Part shown: piece after piece, positions 10,231 through 20,134 of the stretch
Numbering within the stretch: the stretch's first letter is position 1
Layout: each line of letters begins with the position of its first letter
Origin: Ricinus communis
Lineage: Eukaryota; Streptophyta; Magnoliopsida; Malpighiales; Euphorbiaceae
Direction: 5' to 3'
Length of the DNA: 64,000 nt
NCBI RefSeq assembly: GCF_019578655.1
Contig: NC_063259.1
Coordinates: 17,822,489 to 17,886,488, forward strand
Made by a program: the position numbers and the translations under genes
The notes under the pieces: model-generated
Databases searched by the model: none
What the model saw: the letters and a program-made list of their open reading frames with translations, nothing else
What the model was told of the DNA's origin: nothing

Positions 10231-10800
10231 TGCTTGTTAAGGATGTGCCTTTTATGTTTGATGTTAATTGCCTACAGGTTTTTGAGTTATTGAAAAAGCT
10301 ACTAACCACAGCTCCTATTATGGTTTCATCTGATTGGAGGTTACCTTTTGAACTTATGTGCGATGGTAGTGATTTTACAGTTGGAACTGTTATTGGACAA
10401 CAAGGTGAGAAGAAGTTCCAGCCTATCTATTATGCTAGCAAGACGTTGATGGATGCCCAAGAGCATTATACCACCACTGAGAAGGAGTTGTTAGCTGTGG
10501 TTTATGCCTTCGGCAAGTTTCGCTCATACCTTGTGCTATCAAAAGACCATTGTCTATACGGACCATTCGGCATTGAGGTACATGTTCAGAAAGCATGATG
10601 CTAAACCGAGACTGATTAGATGAATTTTACTTTACAAGAGTTTGATATAGAGATTAAGGATAAAAAGGGTGTTGAAAACTTGGCAGCGGATCACTTATCA
10701 AGGTTGGAGAACCCGAGTTTGGCGGCACTTGATGATAAAGCCATTGATGATAGTTTTCTTGATGAGCATTTGTGTTCTTTGTAGGTATATACTGATTCTC
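10231..10800 (+). pseudogene. Athila RT connection and RNase H
   Basis: After a TAA at the end of PLT the frame continues LLVKDVPFMFDVNCLQVFELLKKLLTTAPIM, LPFELMCDGSDFTVGTVIGQ, PIYYASKTLMDAQEHYTTTEKELLAVVYAFGKFRSYL. RNase H landmarks are the CDGSD Asp and the TEKELLAVV Glu. A frameshift near 10545 garbles the TDH block, after which FDIEIKDKKGVENLAADHLSRLENP closes the domain near 10720. TAG at 10783 replaces a Gln in CSLQVY. Downstream is the integrase zinc domain. Confidence 0.92.
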
Positions 10801-12058
10801 CTTCGTTTTCTGATTATGCGAATTACTTGGTTTCAAAGATCTTACCAAAGGATATGATATATCAGCAAAAGAAGAAATTCTTTGCTGACTTGAAATACTA
10901 CATTTGGGAACACCCAATTTTGTTTTATGTTTGTGCAGATCAAGTGATTCGGTGATGTGTATATGGAGAGGAAACTCTTAAAATCTTTAAACATTGCCAT
11001 GAGAGACCAACTAGAGGCCATCAGGCATCCAATCATATTGCTAGGAAGGTGCTAGATGCGGGATTCTACTGGCCTACGATCTTTCAGGATGCGAGAGCCT
11101 TTGTCCAGTTTTGTGATGCATGTCAGCGGTCAGGTAACATCTCTTCCCGTGATGAGATGCCCCAGACTAGTATACAAGTTGTTGAGATTTTTGATGTTTG
11201 GGGCATCAAGTTCATGGGACCCTTTCCTTCTTCTTATGGAAATAAGTACATACTTGTGGTTGTTGAGTACTTTTCTAAGTGGCCAGAGGCGCAAGCTTTT
11301 CCCACTGATGATGCTAGAGTCATTGCTAGGTTCCTTAAGAAATTATTTGTTAGGTTTGGTACACCTAAAGCATTGATTAGTGATAGGGGGACCAATTTTT
11401 GTAATACCCAACTAGAGAAAGTACTTAAACGCCATAGGTTCACACACCGGTTCTCTACACCTTATCACCCACAAACTAATGGACAAGTGGAGGTAACTAA
11501 TAGGGGTTTGAAACGCATTCTAGAGAGAACCGTGGGGACTAGTAGGAAGGATTGGGCTACCAAGTTAGATGATGCATTATGGGCTTTTAGAATAGCCTAT
11601 GGGACTTCTATTGGTTTTACACCATATAGGCTAGTTTATGGTAAGACATGTCATTTGCCTATTGAATTGGAACACAGGGCCCTTTGGGCTTTAAAATCAT
11701 GCAACTTTAGTGTTGATTCTGCAAGTAATGAAAGACAATGGCAATTGAATGAGTTAGAGGAGTGGCGTCAGCAAGCTTATGACAACTCCTTAATTTACAA
11801 GGCTAGGATGAAGAAGTGGCATGATCAATGACTGAAAGGCTCGAAAGAGTTCAAAGTTGGAGACAAGGTTCTTTTATATAACTCATATCTTCGTTTGTTT
11901 CCAAGTAAGCTGAAGAGCCGATGATCAGGACCATTCGTAGTCAAGCAAGTCTTTCCATTTGGCACAGTGGCGTTGCATCACCCGGAGAAGGGAGACTTCA
12001 AAGTTAATGGGCATAGGCTGAAGCATTATCATGAGAACTTGTTAGAAGTTGAGGAGTG
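10801..12058 (+). pseudogene. Athila integrase
   Basis: A 260-codon open stretch (11049-11831) lies within the domain. Upstream text [29 protein letters not shown] gives the two His, and CDACQRSG the two Cys of the HHCC zinc domain (HERPTRGH differs from the usual SPxGGHH). In the core, the position usually GIDFMGPFP reads GIKFMGPFP: the first catalytic Asp is Lys. The second Asp ([10 protein letters not shown], residue 112 of the open frame) and the Glu ([11 protein letters not shown], residue 148) keep DD35E spacing. A single stop at 11829 precedes KEFKVGDKVLLYNSYLRLFPSKLKS and the C-terminal GPFVVKQVFPFGTVAL...HRLKHYHENLLEVEE, stopping at 12056-12058. It is catalytically dead as it stands. 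Confidence 0.93.
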
Positions 12059-13044
12059 AGTGAACATGGTGCTTTTCCAGTAAGAGTATTCCAGTGTTGA
12101 GTCCAGCTAAAAGACTCAACCAAAAAGAAGCGCTTTTGGAAGGCATTCCCATTTTTAGCTTTACATTTTTTTATTAGTTGCTTGCATGTTTAGTTGTAGT
12201 TAGAGAACTTGCTTAATTATTGAACTCAATTGCTTAAATTAAAGTTTTTAATAATTAAATTTTGATACATTTTTACTTGACTTATAGCCTGAATGTGTAT
12301 GTATGTGTGTTGAATGCAGGTAAAAAGTTGAACGGTTTGAGATGTCGAACTCGAAGGTTCAGCATGGCCGTGGTCAAGGCTGTGCTAGTCAGCACGGGCC
12401 GAGTCAAGGCCATGTTAAGTTTGAGTTCTTTATGCATTATTAATTTAGGACATTTTGATAATGATCAAGTATTTTTAATTCTTTTTCCCCTTCTCCATTT
12501 ATTTTATATTCTTGTCTGCGTCTATTCTTAATAAAACCAAAGTGCTTTCAATTATTCTTTGCATCATTTCCTTTTATTTGTTAGTGTTTTGTTCATTATT
12601 CATTGCTTTTCTTGGTTTAATTTTTTTAATTCACACTACTCGAGTTTAATTTGGATCATAGTTGTGTAGCATGCTTGTCAATTGGCTCAACTTAGTTGCT
12701 GCATTTGTGTAATTGTAATAATGTACATGCTAAGTGTGGGGTTCGAAATTAGTAAAGTTAATTTATGATAGTTTATGTTGATCAATTCATGGCATAAATT
12801 CTTTTTACTTGGTAATTGATTCATGTGCCTATTTTGTATGATCTAGCTATTACCAATTTTCTATTGTGGATTGGAATGCCATTGGGCATTAGTTTTTCTG
12901 CAAGAATTTGAGGCTTTGGGCATTGTGTTAAGCCTAAAGTTTTATGTTAATCAATTTCTAGCCGTTATGCTGCTGAATTTTCAGTGGAATTTGTTTTGAC
13001 TTGATTACTTGCTCGATTACTAATGATTGATTGTATTAGGTAAT
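12059..13044 (+). other. Athila pol-ORF1 spacer
   Basis: Noncoding spacer between the pol stop and ORF1. It holds the stem-loop at 12099-12117 and the AAGCGCTT palindrome at 12128-12135 (see separate entry), a short CACGG/CCGTG patch at 12364-12412 outside any LTR, and then about 600 bases of AT-rich DNA with TTAAGTGTGGGG-like text (12735-12745) resembling the purine tract but not followed by an LTR. The frame 12262-12531 has no recognisable product. The equivalent minus-strand spacer is 17784-19015. Confidence 0.75.
12094..12140 (+). promoter_or_regulatory. Conserved post-pol stem-loop
   Basis: GAGTC (12099-12103), a loop CAGCTAAAA, then GACTC (12113-12117), followed by AAAAAG and the palindrome AAGCGCTT (12128-12135). 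The same block is at 46784-46828 on plus and 19016-19062 on minus, in each case with the CAGCTAA loop. It begins about 40 bases after the pol stop. Function is unknown; RNA-level roles such as packaging, splicing or translation of ORF1 are possible. Confidence 0.55.
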
Positions 13045-13572
13045 ATGAAGGAACGAGAACAAGCTCGTCGCCAGTAACCACAACGCCCCGCTACTAGCAA
13101 GCGCTCGAGTGGCGAGGGACCTTCTTCTTTTACTTCACCTTCACCTAGGCGACCACCAGCACTAGCACCCCCACCATAACAGCAGCCAGTCCGAGCAAGA
13201 AGAGTAGCAGTTGCACATCCACCCGCACTTGCTCGACATCGCCTATGGACATTGCAAAATGCTGGTCATGAGAGCCGCTTCCAAGTCATGCGATGGAAGC
13301 AAGTAATGGTCGAGCGATGCATTGATTTTGTATCCTTGGAGAGAGTTGCATTGGCTCAGGATGTTCGTGCACTATTTGACACATTGCCTTACGCACGCTT
13401 CTTCGACATCATTGAGCCTACCTACTGCGAGCTAACCATTGAGTTTCTAAGCACCTTCTTCCAACAACAGTAGATCACAAACTGGCATCAACCTGATGCA
13501 GTTTAGTTTAGACTTGGAAGAAGGGAGTTCTCAACGTCAGTTCCGCAGTTTGGGATGCATTTGGGTTTATAG
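13045..13572 (+). pseudogene. Athila ORF1 (downstream ORF), truncated
   Basis: The ATG at 13045 follows a TATTAG splice-acceptor-like site. It reads a Ser/Pro-rich N-terminus (SKRSSGEGPSSFTSPSPRRP), then ESRFQVMRWKQVMVERCIDFVSLERV, VRALFDTLPYARFFDIIEPTYCELTIEFLSTFFQQQ, and after a TAG DAV-FRLGRREFSTSVPQFGMHLGL. This matches the ATHILA ORF-1 family, the extra open reading frame downstream of pol in Athila elements, often discussed as envelope-like; its biochemical role is not established. Stops replace Gln at about 13078, 13178 and 13471. It is cut off at 13572, where a minus-strand LTR begins. The longer minus-strand homologue is 16227-17783. Confidence 0.85.
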
Positions 13573-14480
13573 ACACCACAACTCATAATGTCTCATGAAT
13601 AATGTGCTTTCTCATTAATAATGAAAGCAAGAAGAAACAAGCGTTGATAATCTAAGTCTCATATACATTAAATGTAATCCAACAACATAGGAACCCTAAT
13701 GGGTTCAACAATTCTAGCTACTAATGCTAATAAGCAACACAAAGTAAGGAACAAATACTGAAAAGCAAATTGAAAGCTTGTCACCCTTCTTCTTCAAGTC
13801 GTATGAAAAGCCCTAAATCCCCAAATCTGAATGATGAACCCTAAATTGCCTCTTGAATGCCTCCAAATCCACTCTTGATCTTTAATATGATGTTTAAACC
13901 AATGTAATCCTTCCTTCAATAGGCGAAATAGTCTCCTAAAGTCGAATATCAAAGTCTGGAAAAGGATGGCTCGTGCATGTATGTATGAAATCAAGTTAGA
14001 AAATCAAACCCTAGTAAAATAATTCGCATTTGCCTATATAAATGTCTCAGCACGGCCGTGGTCAAGCCGGTGCTGATCAGCACGGGCGGAGTCCAAGCCG
14101 TGCTGGACCTCCGAGTCCCGCAAATTAGGGCTTCTTCTTGGCCGTGCCCTCGCTGGTGCTGAGCTACCACGGGCCATGATGGAGGCTGTGGTGGCCTCAG
14201 AAACTGTGCCAAAACCGCACTCTTGAGGGTCAAGTGTTGATGGTTCAGCACGGCTAGAGTCCACGCCATGCTCAACCTTGAAATGGTAGCCCTTGCTCAA
14301 TTTTGATGGATTATGGTCCGTATTTGCACGTATTTCCCTCGACTACTGATAATGTCCATTGATAATCACCTGAAACATGAAAGGAACCAAAACACAAGTG
14401 ATTCTAGCATAAAACAAGATAACTATGCACAAAAATGGAAGTAATTAGGCATATAAACATGTATAAAATGATGCACATCA
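13573..14480 (-). mobile_element. 3' LTR (truncated) of minus-strand Athila
   Basis: On the minus strand it begins TGATGTGCATCATTTTATAC at 14480 and runs leftward through the CACGG block (14043-14290) and a TATA box (CCTATATA on plus, 14033-14040). It stops at 13573 in the ATTCATGAGACATTATGAG region, so the last several hundred bases, including the end of U5, are missing. It is preceded (to the right) by the Athila purine tract, which identifies it as the 3' LTR of the element at 14481-19888. Frames 13991-14275 and 14034-14300 are LTR sequence. Confidence 0.85.
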
Positions 14481-14497
14481 AATCACCCCACACTTAA
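14481..14497 (-). other. Polypurine tract of minus-strand Athila
   Basis: The minus strand reads CTTTAAGTGTGGGGTGATT directly before the LTR start. The same AAGTGTGGGGTGATTT precedes the LTRs at 48677 and 52286. Purine tracts prime plus-strand DNA synthesis. Confidence 0.8.
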
Positions 14498-16226
14498 AGC
14501 TTGTCCTCAAGTAATTAATAACTCAACACATATACAAGAAATAATCACCCCTCAAAATCCATGCTAAAGTTCACAACTTAACCTTATTCAACATATAAGG
14601 AATTAAATTCGAGTAGCTAAACAAATTATACACCTTCAAAGAAGAACTATAGTAATACCATCTCGAAATACAACTTTTATAACAACTCAGCATTAAAGAC
14701 CAGGAACCATTGCCTCACAGGAATCTCTCAAATCACTCACAGTCTTTATAGGTAAACAAGAAAATTTCCTCAATGCAGCTGCACAAAATCTGTTTACCAT
14801 AAGCTTGCTTATCAATCTCATCTTCGCTATTGCGAATAAATGAATACCAAAATCAAAGGGTCTTTATAAGGGTTGAGATATGGCTAAGGTAAAGGTAAGA
14901 ATATTTGGATAGAAGTGTAAAGTATACTAAAAAATCATGCAATTATTTAGAATGAATGCTTCAGGAGCTGAATGCCAAAACAACAAAAATACTCACTAAG
15001 CCTTATTTGAAGTAAAGGATGCTCACAAGAATTAAATCCAAAAGAGCTGAGAGTTAAAAAATAAGTCAGAAATTTTTTTCTTTTTCTTTGTCTTCTTTTT
15101 TTCTTTCTTTTTTTAGCATATATATATGCCACAACAGCTTACACAGGGCTGCATGATTAGTGACATAAACAATGAGAACAGTTATTCAATTTGGATTGAA
15201 GGGAGCATCAAAGAATGATTAAAAAGACTAAGTGAATTTATAACAAAATTAGGCACTATGATTCCATAAAAGAAGAAGCATAACACATAATTATTCAGTA
15301 TACAGGGTGAAAAAAAATAAATGTATAGAATGGTGTATGTGTAGTGTATAGGTGCAAATTATGAAGAAAAGATTAAGGCTCAAAACTGGCTGACTAATGG
15401 AAACAAAAGGTAGGCTTTTGGCCAGATGTGGTGAATCCTAAGTTGCCCAAATCATCTAATGATATTCAAAAGTTCATGTAACCTCAACAAGTATTATAGC
15501 AAGTTCTAGAAACAACATTAAGTACAGCGCACACTCAAACAAGAAAAATCATGAGCACAATTTGCAATGGATGCTCAGATTTTGGTTCAAACAATCACGT
15601 TTGAAATGGCTAAAATCTGCAATTGGTTCCCAGAGTTATCAATTGAATCATCACATAAATTTGTATAATAGATTGTCATAATCAAAGTTCAAAGATGAAA
15701 GTTGTAAATTTGCAAGGAACTCAAGCAACACCGGTTTAACCTCGCCAAATTGACATATTGAATACATTGAAATTGCTTTCCAAGAACAAAAATCGAGAGG
15801 GACAATCAATTACTAGTGTGTGAATTAAGTCATTAATTATGAAAGAATAAACTAAGCTTAAATGTCACGAAGAACCTAGGTCCTAACATCCTAAGAATAG
15901 TCCATTATCATTGCCTAAATAATCAAGGGATAATAAAACCACAGATACCTACCCCACACTTGAGTATAACATTGGCTTTAGTGTTAGAAAAATAAAATCG
16001 GGTATATAACATAGCTAGCACATCAGAAGAGTGAAGATCATATTAAATGTACATAGCATAAAGGTAAAGGAAAGTGTTCCACTAAAATAACATAAGATGC
16101 AAGAAAAATGAAAGAAAATAAATAAAATGAAAATGAAAAGAGAAACAAAAATAAAATGAAAATAAAAATAAAAGTAAAGAAAGAAAATAAAAAGGAAAAG
16201 GAAAAGAAATAGAGCATATATTTTTG
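14498..16226 (-). other. Athila 3' untranslated region
   Basis: A noncoding stretch between the ORF1 stop and the purine tract on the minus strand. It is clearly similar to 47041-48676 on plus (shared text such as CTTTGATTTTGGTATTCATT and CTTGCTCTGTA-like words on the element sense strand), so it is an inherited part of the element. It includes a long A/G-rich run at 16090-16212 and a second at 15068-15115 (element-sense purines). Frames 16015-16230, 16082-16270 and 14947-15132 are this low-complexity DNA. Confidence 0.75.
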
Positions 16227-17783
16227 TCACTGCTGGTAGTCTGCCGAAGGCGCATCCTTACTGGCTGCATCGGCTGGAGGGTGAGCAGTAGGAGAAGGCA
16301 CTAAAGGAGGGGGCGGCGGTGGTGGCACAGGATCCGTGAAGCAACCTGCTAGATCAAACTCCATATCATTGATGAATTGCTAATTTTGTGCTATGGACTC
16401 TGCCATCTTTCGTATCTGCTCCGCCATTAGGTCCATCTGGGTGGCCTGCCTATCCAGTCCATGCATAAGCTGCTAGAGCATATCATTTAACCCCTAAAAA
16501 TGTGCCCTAGTCTCATCTTGAAACTGCCCAAACTCCTTTCTATACTGCACAAACTTAGTATAGTGTTGCTATTGTAAATCACAAACTCAATCTAGTTGGT
16601 TAGCCAAAGCACTAATCTGAGCACTTGATGTCCCTGCAAAATGAGAAGAGGAAGCTTTAGATGTAGGCATAAATACTCTGGCTGGGTTGGGAATCCTAAC
16701 ATTTGGAATCTCAACCATAGGGTCTTGGGCTCCTCGAGCTGCTGCTTCTCTAGCCTCCTTGACTATTGCATTGATGAGCCTGTACTCAATACCATGTGGG
16801 TACGAGTGGCCATGATCATTTGCATGTTGATCATCTGTCTAATCCTTAATTGTATTATGTCACCAATCTGAGAAAGCTCGGACAGACAGTTGTCCAGTAC
16901 ATCTAATCTCTTGGCCAACCTAGTCACATACAGGCCAAAACAGCAATGCATCTTCTTCTAAGCATCGACTATTTAGGAACGGACTTGATGAGCCAACAAA
17001 TATCCCATGTCAAGCTTCTTATGATGTTGCATAGCCCAGAGAATGAATACATCGGTCTGTGTGGCCGTTCCAAAACTATCTCCTCAGCCTATAATCGTGT
17101 AACCTAACAGTGCATGGAGATAACGGTGATGATCCAGAAGGCTAGACGCCTTAGACCTACTGGGGTAGTATGATTCTAGCCTGAGTACTAATGAATCCCA
17201 CATGGTGTTGTACGAGATTGGGTTGATGTAGATGCATCTCTGATACTCCTTGCCTGAGGTCTCCTGCTTAGTCCATAAACCCAAATGCATGCCAAATTGT
17301 GGAACTGACATTGAGAACTCCCTTCCTCCAAGTCTGAACTGCATCAGGCTGATGCTAGTTTGTGATCTGTTGCTGTAGGAAGAAGGTGCTAAGGAATTCA
17401 ATCGTGAGCTCATGGTAGGTGGGCTTAATAATGTCGAAGAATCATGCATAGGGCAGTGTGTCGAACAGTGCACGAACATCCTGAGCCAATCCCATTCTCT
17501 CTAGGGATACAAAGTCAATGCATCGCCCAACCATTACTTGCTTCCATCTCATGACTTGGAAGCGGCTCTCGTTATCAGCATTTTGAAATGTCCATAAGGG
17601 ATGTCGACCAAGTGCGGGTGGATTTGCAGCTAGTGTTCTTCATGCTCGGACTAGTTGCTGTTGTGGTGGGGGTGCTGGTACTAGTGTAGGTGAAGTGGAA
17701 GAAGAAGTTCCCTCGCCACGCGAGCACTTGCTAGTAGCAGCGCGTTGCGGTTACTTTTGATGGGATTGATCTCGGTCCCTCAT
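16227..17783 (-). pseudogene. Athila ORF1, minus copy, nearly full length
   Basis: The minus-strand ATG (plus 17781-17783) gives about 519 codons to a TGA at 16227-16229. It reads a Ser/Pro-rich start, ESRFQVMRWKQVMVGRCIDFVSLERM, DVRALFDTLPYA, FFDIIKPTYHELTIEFLSTFF, FRLGGREFSMSVPQFGMHLGL, WDSLVLRLESYYPSRSKASSLLDHHRYLHALLGYTI, then NCLSELSQIGDIIQLRIRQMINMQMIMATRTHM and an unusual proline-rich tail (DPVPPPPPPPLVPSP, 16290-16335). It matches the ATHILA ORF-1 family and extends well past the truncated plus copy. Stops replace Gln or Trp codons at several points (for example near 17450 and 17100), and the longest open piece is 131 codons (17084-17479). Confidence 0.85.
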
Positions 17784-19015
17784 ATTGCCTAATACAGTCA
17801 ATCATTAGTATTCGAACAAAATCAAGTTAACATAAATTACACTAAAAATTTAGCAGCATAACGGCTATAATTTGATTAACAAAAAGCTTTAGACTTAAAA
17901 CTAAGACTAAAGCCTTAATTTCATGCAGAAAACCAATTCACAATGGCATTCCAGCCCATATTATTATGCACCAAATAAAGAGAATTTATGCTATTAATTT
18001 TTCAAAATAGAATGGCATAAATTAACTTTACTGCTATCGAACCCCACACTTAGCATTCAAAATCACACAAATATAGCAACTAATCTGAACTAAATCTAAT
18101 CCAAATCAAACTTAAGCAGTGTAAATAAGAATAAAATAAAACAAAACAATAAACCAACCAAAGCAATAAATATTGACAACTATTAGAGCATATCAAAATA
18201 TCCTAAATAATAAAAAATACATAAAATAAAAATCAAATTTAACCAAATAAAAGTAAAAGGCGAAGAAACTTACTTGAAATTGCCGTGATATGTAAGAAAA
18301 ATCGAGAAGAAGAAGAAAAAGCACCTTAGACTTTAGAGAAGGAAAAGTTGGAAGAGGTTTGAAATAGCTTACTTTTATAGTCATGGGGGTCAGCATAGGC
18401 GAGGGCATGGCCGTGCTGGTCAGCCCGTGCTGAACCCTGAAGCTTCATCCATGTGCTAGTTCACCACGGGTGAGGGCATGGCCGTGCTGTGTTGCCGCTT
18501 GTGGTGCCTTCAGAAGCCGTGGTGGACGGCCGATTTTAATTGTGGGCAACGTACATGTCCATTACGGGCTGAAGCAGTCTGCCACGAGTGGCGTGCCGTA
18601 GTAGCCTCGGCCGAAAGTCGGTGGACGACTAATTTTCCAAACTCTTCATGTGCATGTTCATCACGGGTAGGACTCCGGCCGTGCTGCTCAGCACGGCCAG
18701 AGGATCTAACCAGTGATGCCCACGGAAACCGTGGTGAACCACTGAATTCTAAGCTTTTCTTCGACATCTTGAACCGCCAAATTCCCTACCTGTGTTCAAC
18801 ACACATACGTACACATTTAGGCTATAATTCAAGTAAAAATGTATTAAACAAGGAAGTTCATCTTCACCAATCACCAAAATCTGACTTAAGTTATTAAAAC
18901 CCTAGATTCATACAATTAGGTTTAGTCACTAAGTAAGTGCTCTAACTACCATCAAACATACAAATGATAGATAAAATAAAAAGAAATACATAAAGCTAAA
19001 TATGGGAATGCCTCC
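17784..19015 (-). other. Athila ORF1-pol spacer, minus copy
   Basis: Noncoding on both strands apart from spurious frames (18193-18408, 18478-18897, 18510-18767). It contains an internal CACGG/CCGTG block at about 18395-18720, much larger than that at 12364 in the plus element. It corresponds to 12059-13044. Confidence 0.7.
18395..18720. repeat. Internal CACGG/CCGTG block
   Basis: Words CACGG, CCGTG, GCACGGCC and GGCCGTGC repeat in both orientations, for example CCGTGCTGCTCAGCACGG at 18679-18696, an inverted pair with a four-base loop. This block lies between pol and ORF1, not in an LTR, so the module has moved within the element family. Confidence 0.7.
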
Positions 19016-19797
19016 CAAAGGCGCTTCTTTTTGGTTCTCGAGTCATTTAGCTGGACTCGACATCAGACTACTCTTGCGGGAAAAGCACCATGTTCGCTCG
19101 CTCCTTAGCTTCCAGTGAGTTCTCGTGATAGTGCTTCAGCCTATGTCCATTAACCTTGAAGTCTCCTTTCTCCGGATGATGCAGCTCCACCGTGCCATAT
19201 GGAAAGACTTGCTTGACTACGAACGGTCCCGACCATCAGCTCTTCAGCTTACTTGGAAACAACCAAAGACACGAGTTATACAAGAGAACCCTGTCTCTAG
19301 CTTTGAGCTCTTTCGAGCCTTTCAGTCGCTGATTGTGCTACTTCTTCATCCTAGCTTTGTAAATTATGGAGTTGTCATAAGCTTGCTGACGCCACTCCTC
19401 TAACTCATCCAGCTGCCATTATCTTTCTTTACCTGCAGAATGAACACTAAAATTGCATGATTTCAGAGCCCAAAGGGCCATGTGTTCCAATTCAATAGGT
19501 AGATGACACGTCTTACCATAAACTAGCTTATACGGTGTAAAGCCAATAGAAGTCCTATAGGCTGTTCTAAAAGCCCAGAGTGCATCATCTAACTTATCAG
19601 CCTAATCCTTCTTACTAGTCCCCATGGTCTTGTCTAGAATACATTTTAGACCCTATTAGTTACCTCCACTTGCCCACTAGTTTGTAGGTGATAGGGTGTA
19701 GAGAACCGGTGTGTGACCCCGTAGCATTTAAGTACTTTCTCAAGTTGGGTGTTACAGAAATGAGTCCCCCTATCACTAATCAATGCTTTAGGTGTAC
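19016..19797 (-). pseudogene. Athila integrase C-terminal half
   Basis: The minus strand reads [24 protein letters not shown] (second catalytic Asp), then with frameshifts the THLPTNKW-like GQVE region, a WATKL-DALWAFR stretch, [49 protein letters not shown], and the C-terminal WSGPFVVKQVFPYGTVELHHPEKGDFKVNGHRLKHYHENSLE. It parallels 11350-12058. The post-pol stem-loop (19038-19060) and its AAGCGCC arm lie at the left edge. The protein begins abruptly because RT, RNase H and the integrase N-terminus are deleted. Confidence 0.85.
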
Positions 19798-19888
19798 CAA
19801 TCCCAAATCCTCTAGTCTCCTCTTGTTGGTCAATATCTCCTTCAGAAATTTCACGTACTTCGGCATCTACAAAATAGCCTCAATAAAA
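19798..19888 (-). pseudogene. Athila gag C-terminal scrap fused to integrase
   Basis: The minus strand reads FIEAIL-MPKYVKFLKEILTNKRRLEDLGL, equivalent to the gag end at 6895-6990, then passes straight into the integrase text [11 protein letters not shown]. Everything between (protease, RT, RNase H, integrase zinc domain; about 4.4 kb in the plus copy) is missing. The junction falls where gag GGGATTGGT and integrase GGTTTGGTACACC share short similarity. Confidence 0.8.
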
Positions 19889-20134
19889 GGAAGGTAGTGA
19901 TTTCTAAACCTAGTTATTGGGTTTGGGTTCACTATACAAAAGACAGGTTTCCTAGTATGTGTAAGTCTAAATTGAATCCTAGAGGTGATGGTCCTTTTCA
20001 AGTTTTAGAAAGGATTAATGATAATGCTTATAAGTTAAACTTGCCTGGTGATTATGGCATTAGTGCTACTTTTAATGTTGTTGATTTATCTCCTTTTGAT
20101 TTTAACGAGGTTGATGATTCGAGGAAGGAGGGAA
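19889..20134 (+). pseudogene. CRM-like integrase C-terminus
   Basis: Plus-strand frame with YWVWVHYTKDRFPSMCKSKLNPRGDGPFQVLERINDNAYKL, then LPGDYGISATFNVVDLSPFDFNEVDDS. This is the GPY/F module (GDGPF) of Ty3/gypsy integrases and is closely similar to the C-terminus of the CRM-like element at 36040-36340. It ends in GAGGAAGGAGGGAA, a purine tract inside the coding sequence, after which an LTR start TGATG appears at 20135. Confidence 0.82.

Noticed and set aside
12735..12750. TAAGTGTGGGGTTCG as a possible second purine tract
   Set aside because: Not followed by an LTR start; the downstream DNA is spacer leading to ORF1.
15068..15132. Possible coding of a basic Lys/Arg-rich peptide (minus 14947-15132)
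   Set aside because: Produced by a T/C-rich tract in the 3' untranslated region; the plus homologue near 48055-48085 has the same tract without a frame.
18478..18897. 139-codon plus frame and its minus partner (18510-18767)
   Set aside because: Open only because the CACGG block is GC-rich; antisense to the Athila and without homology.
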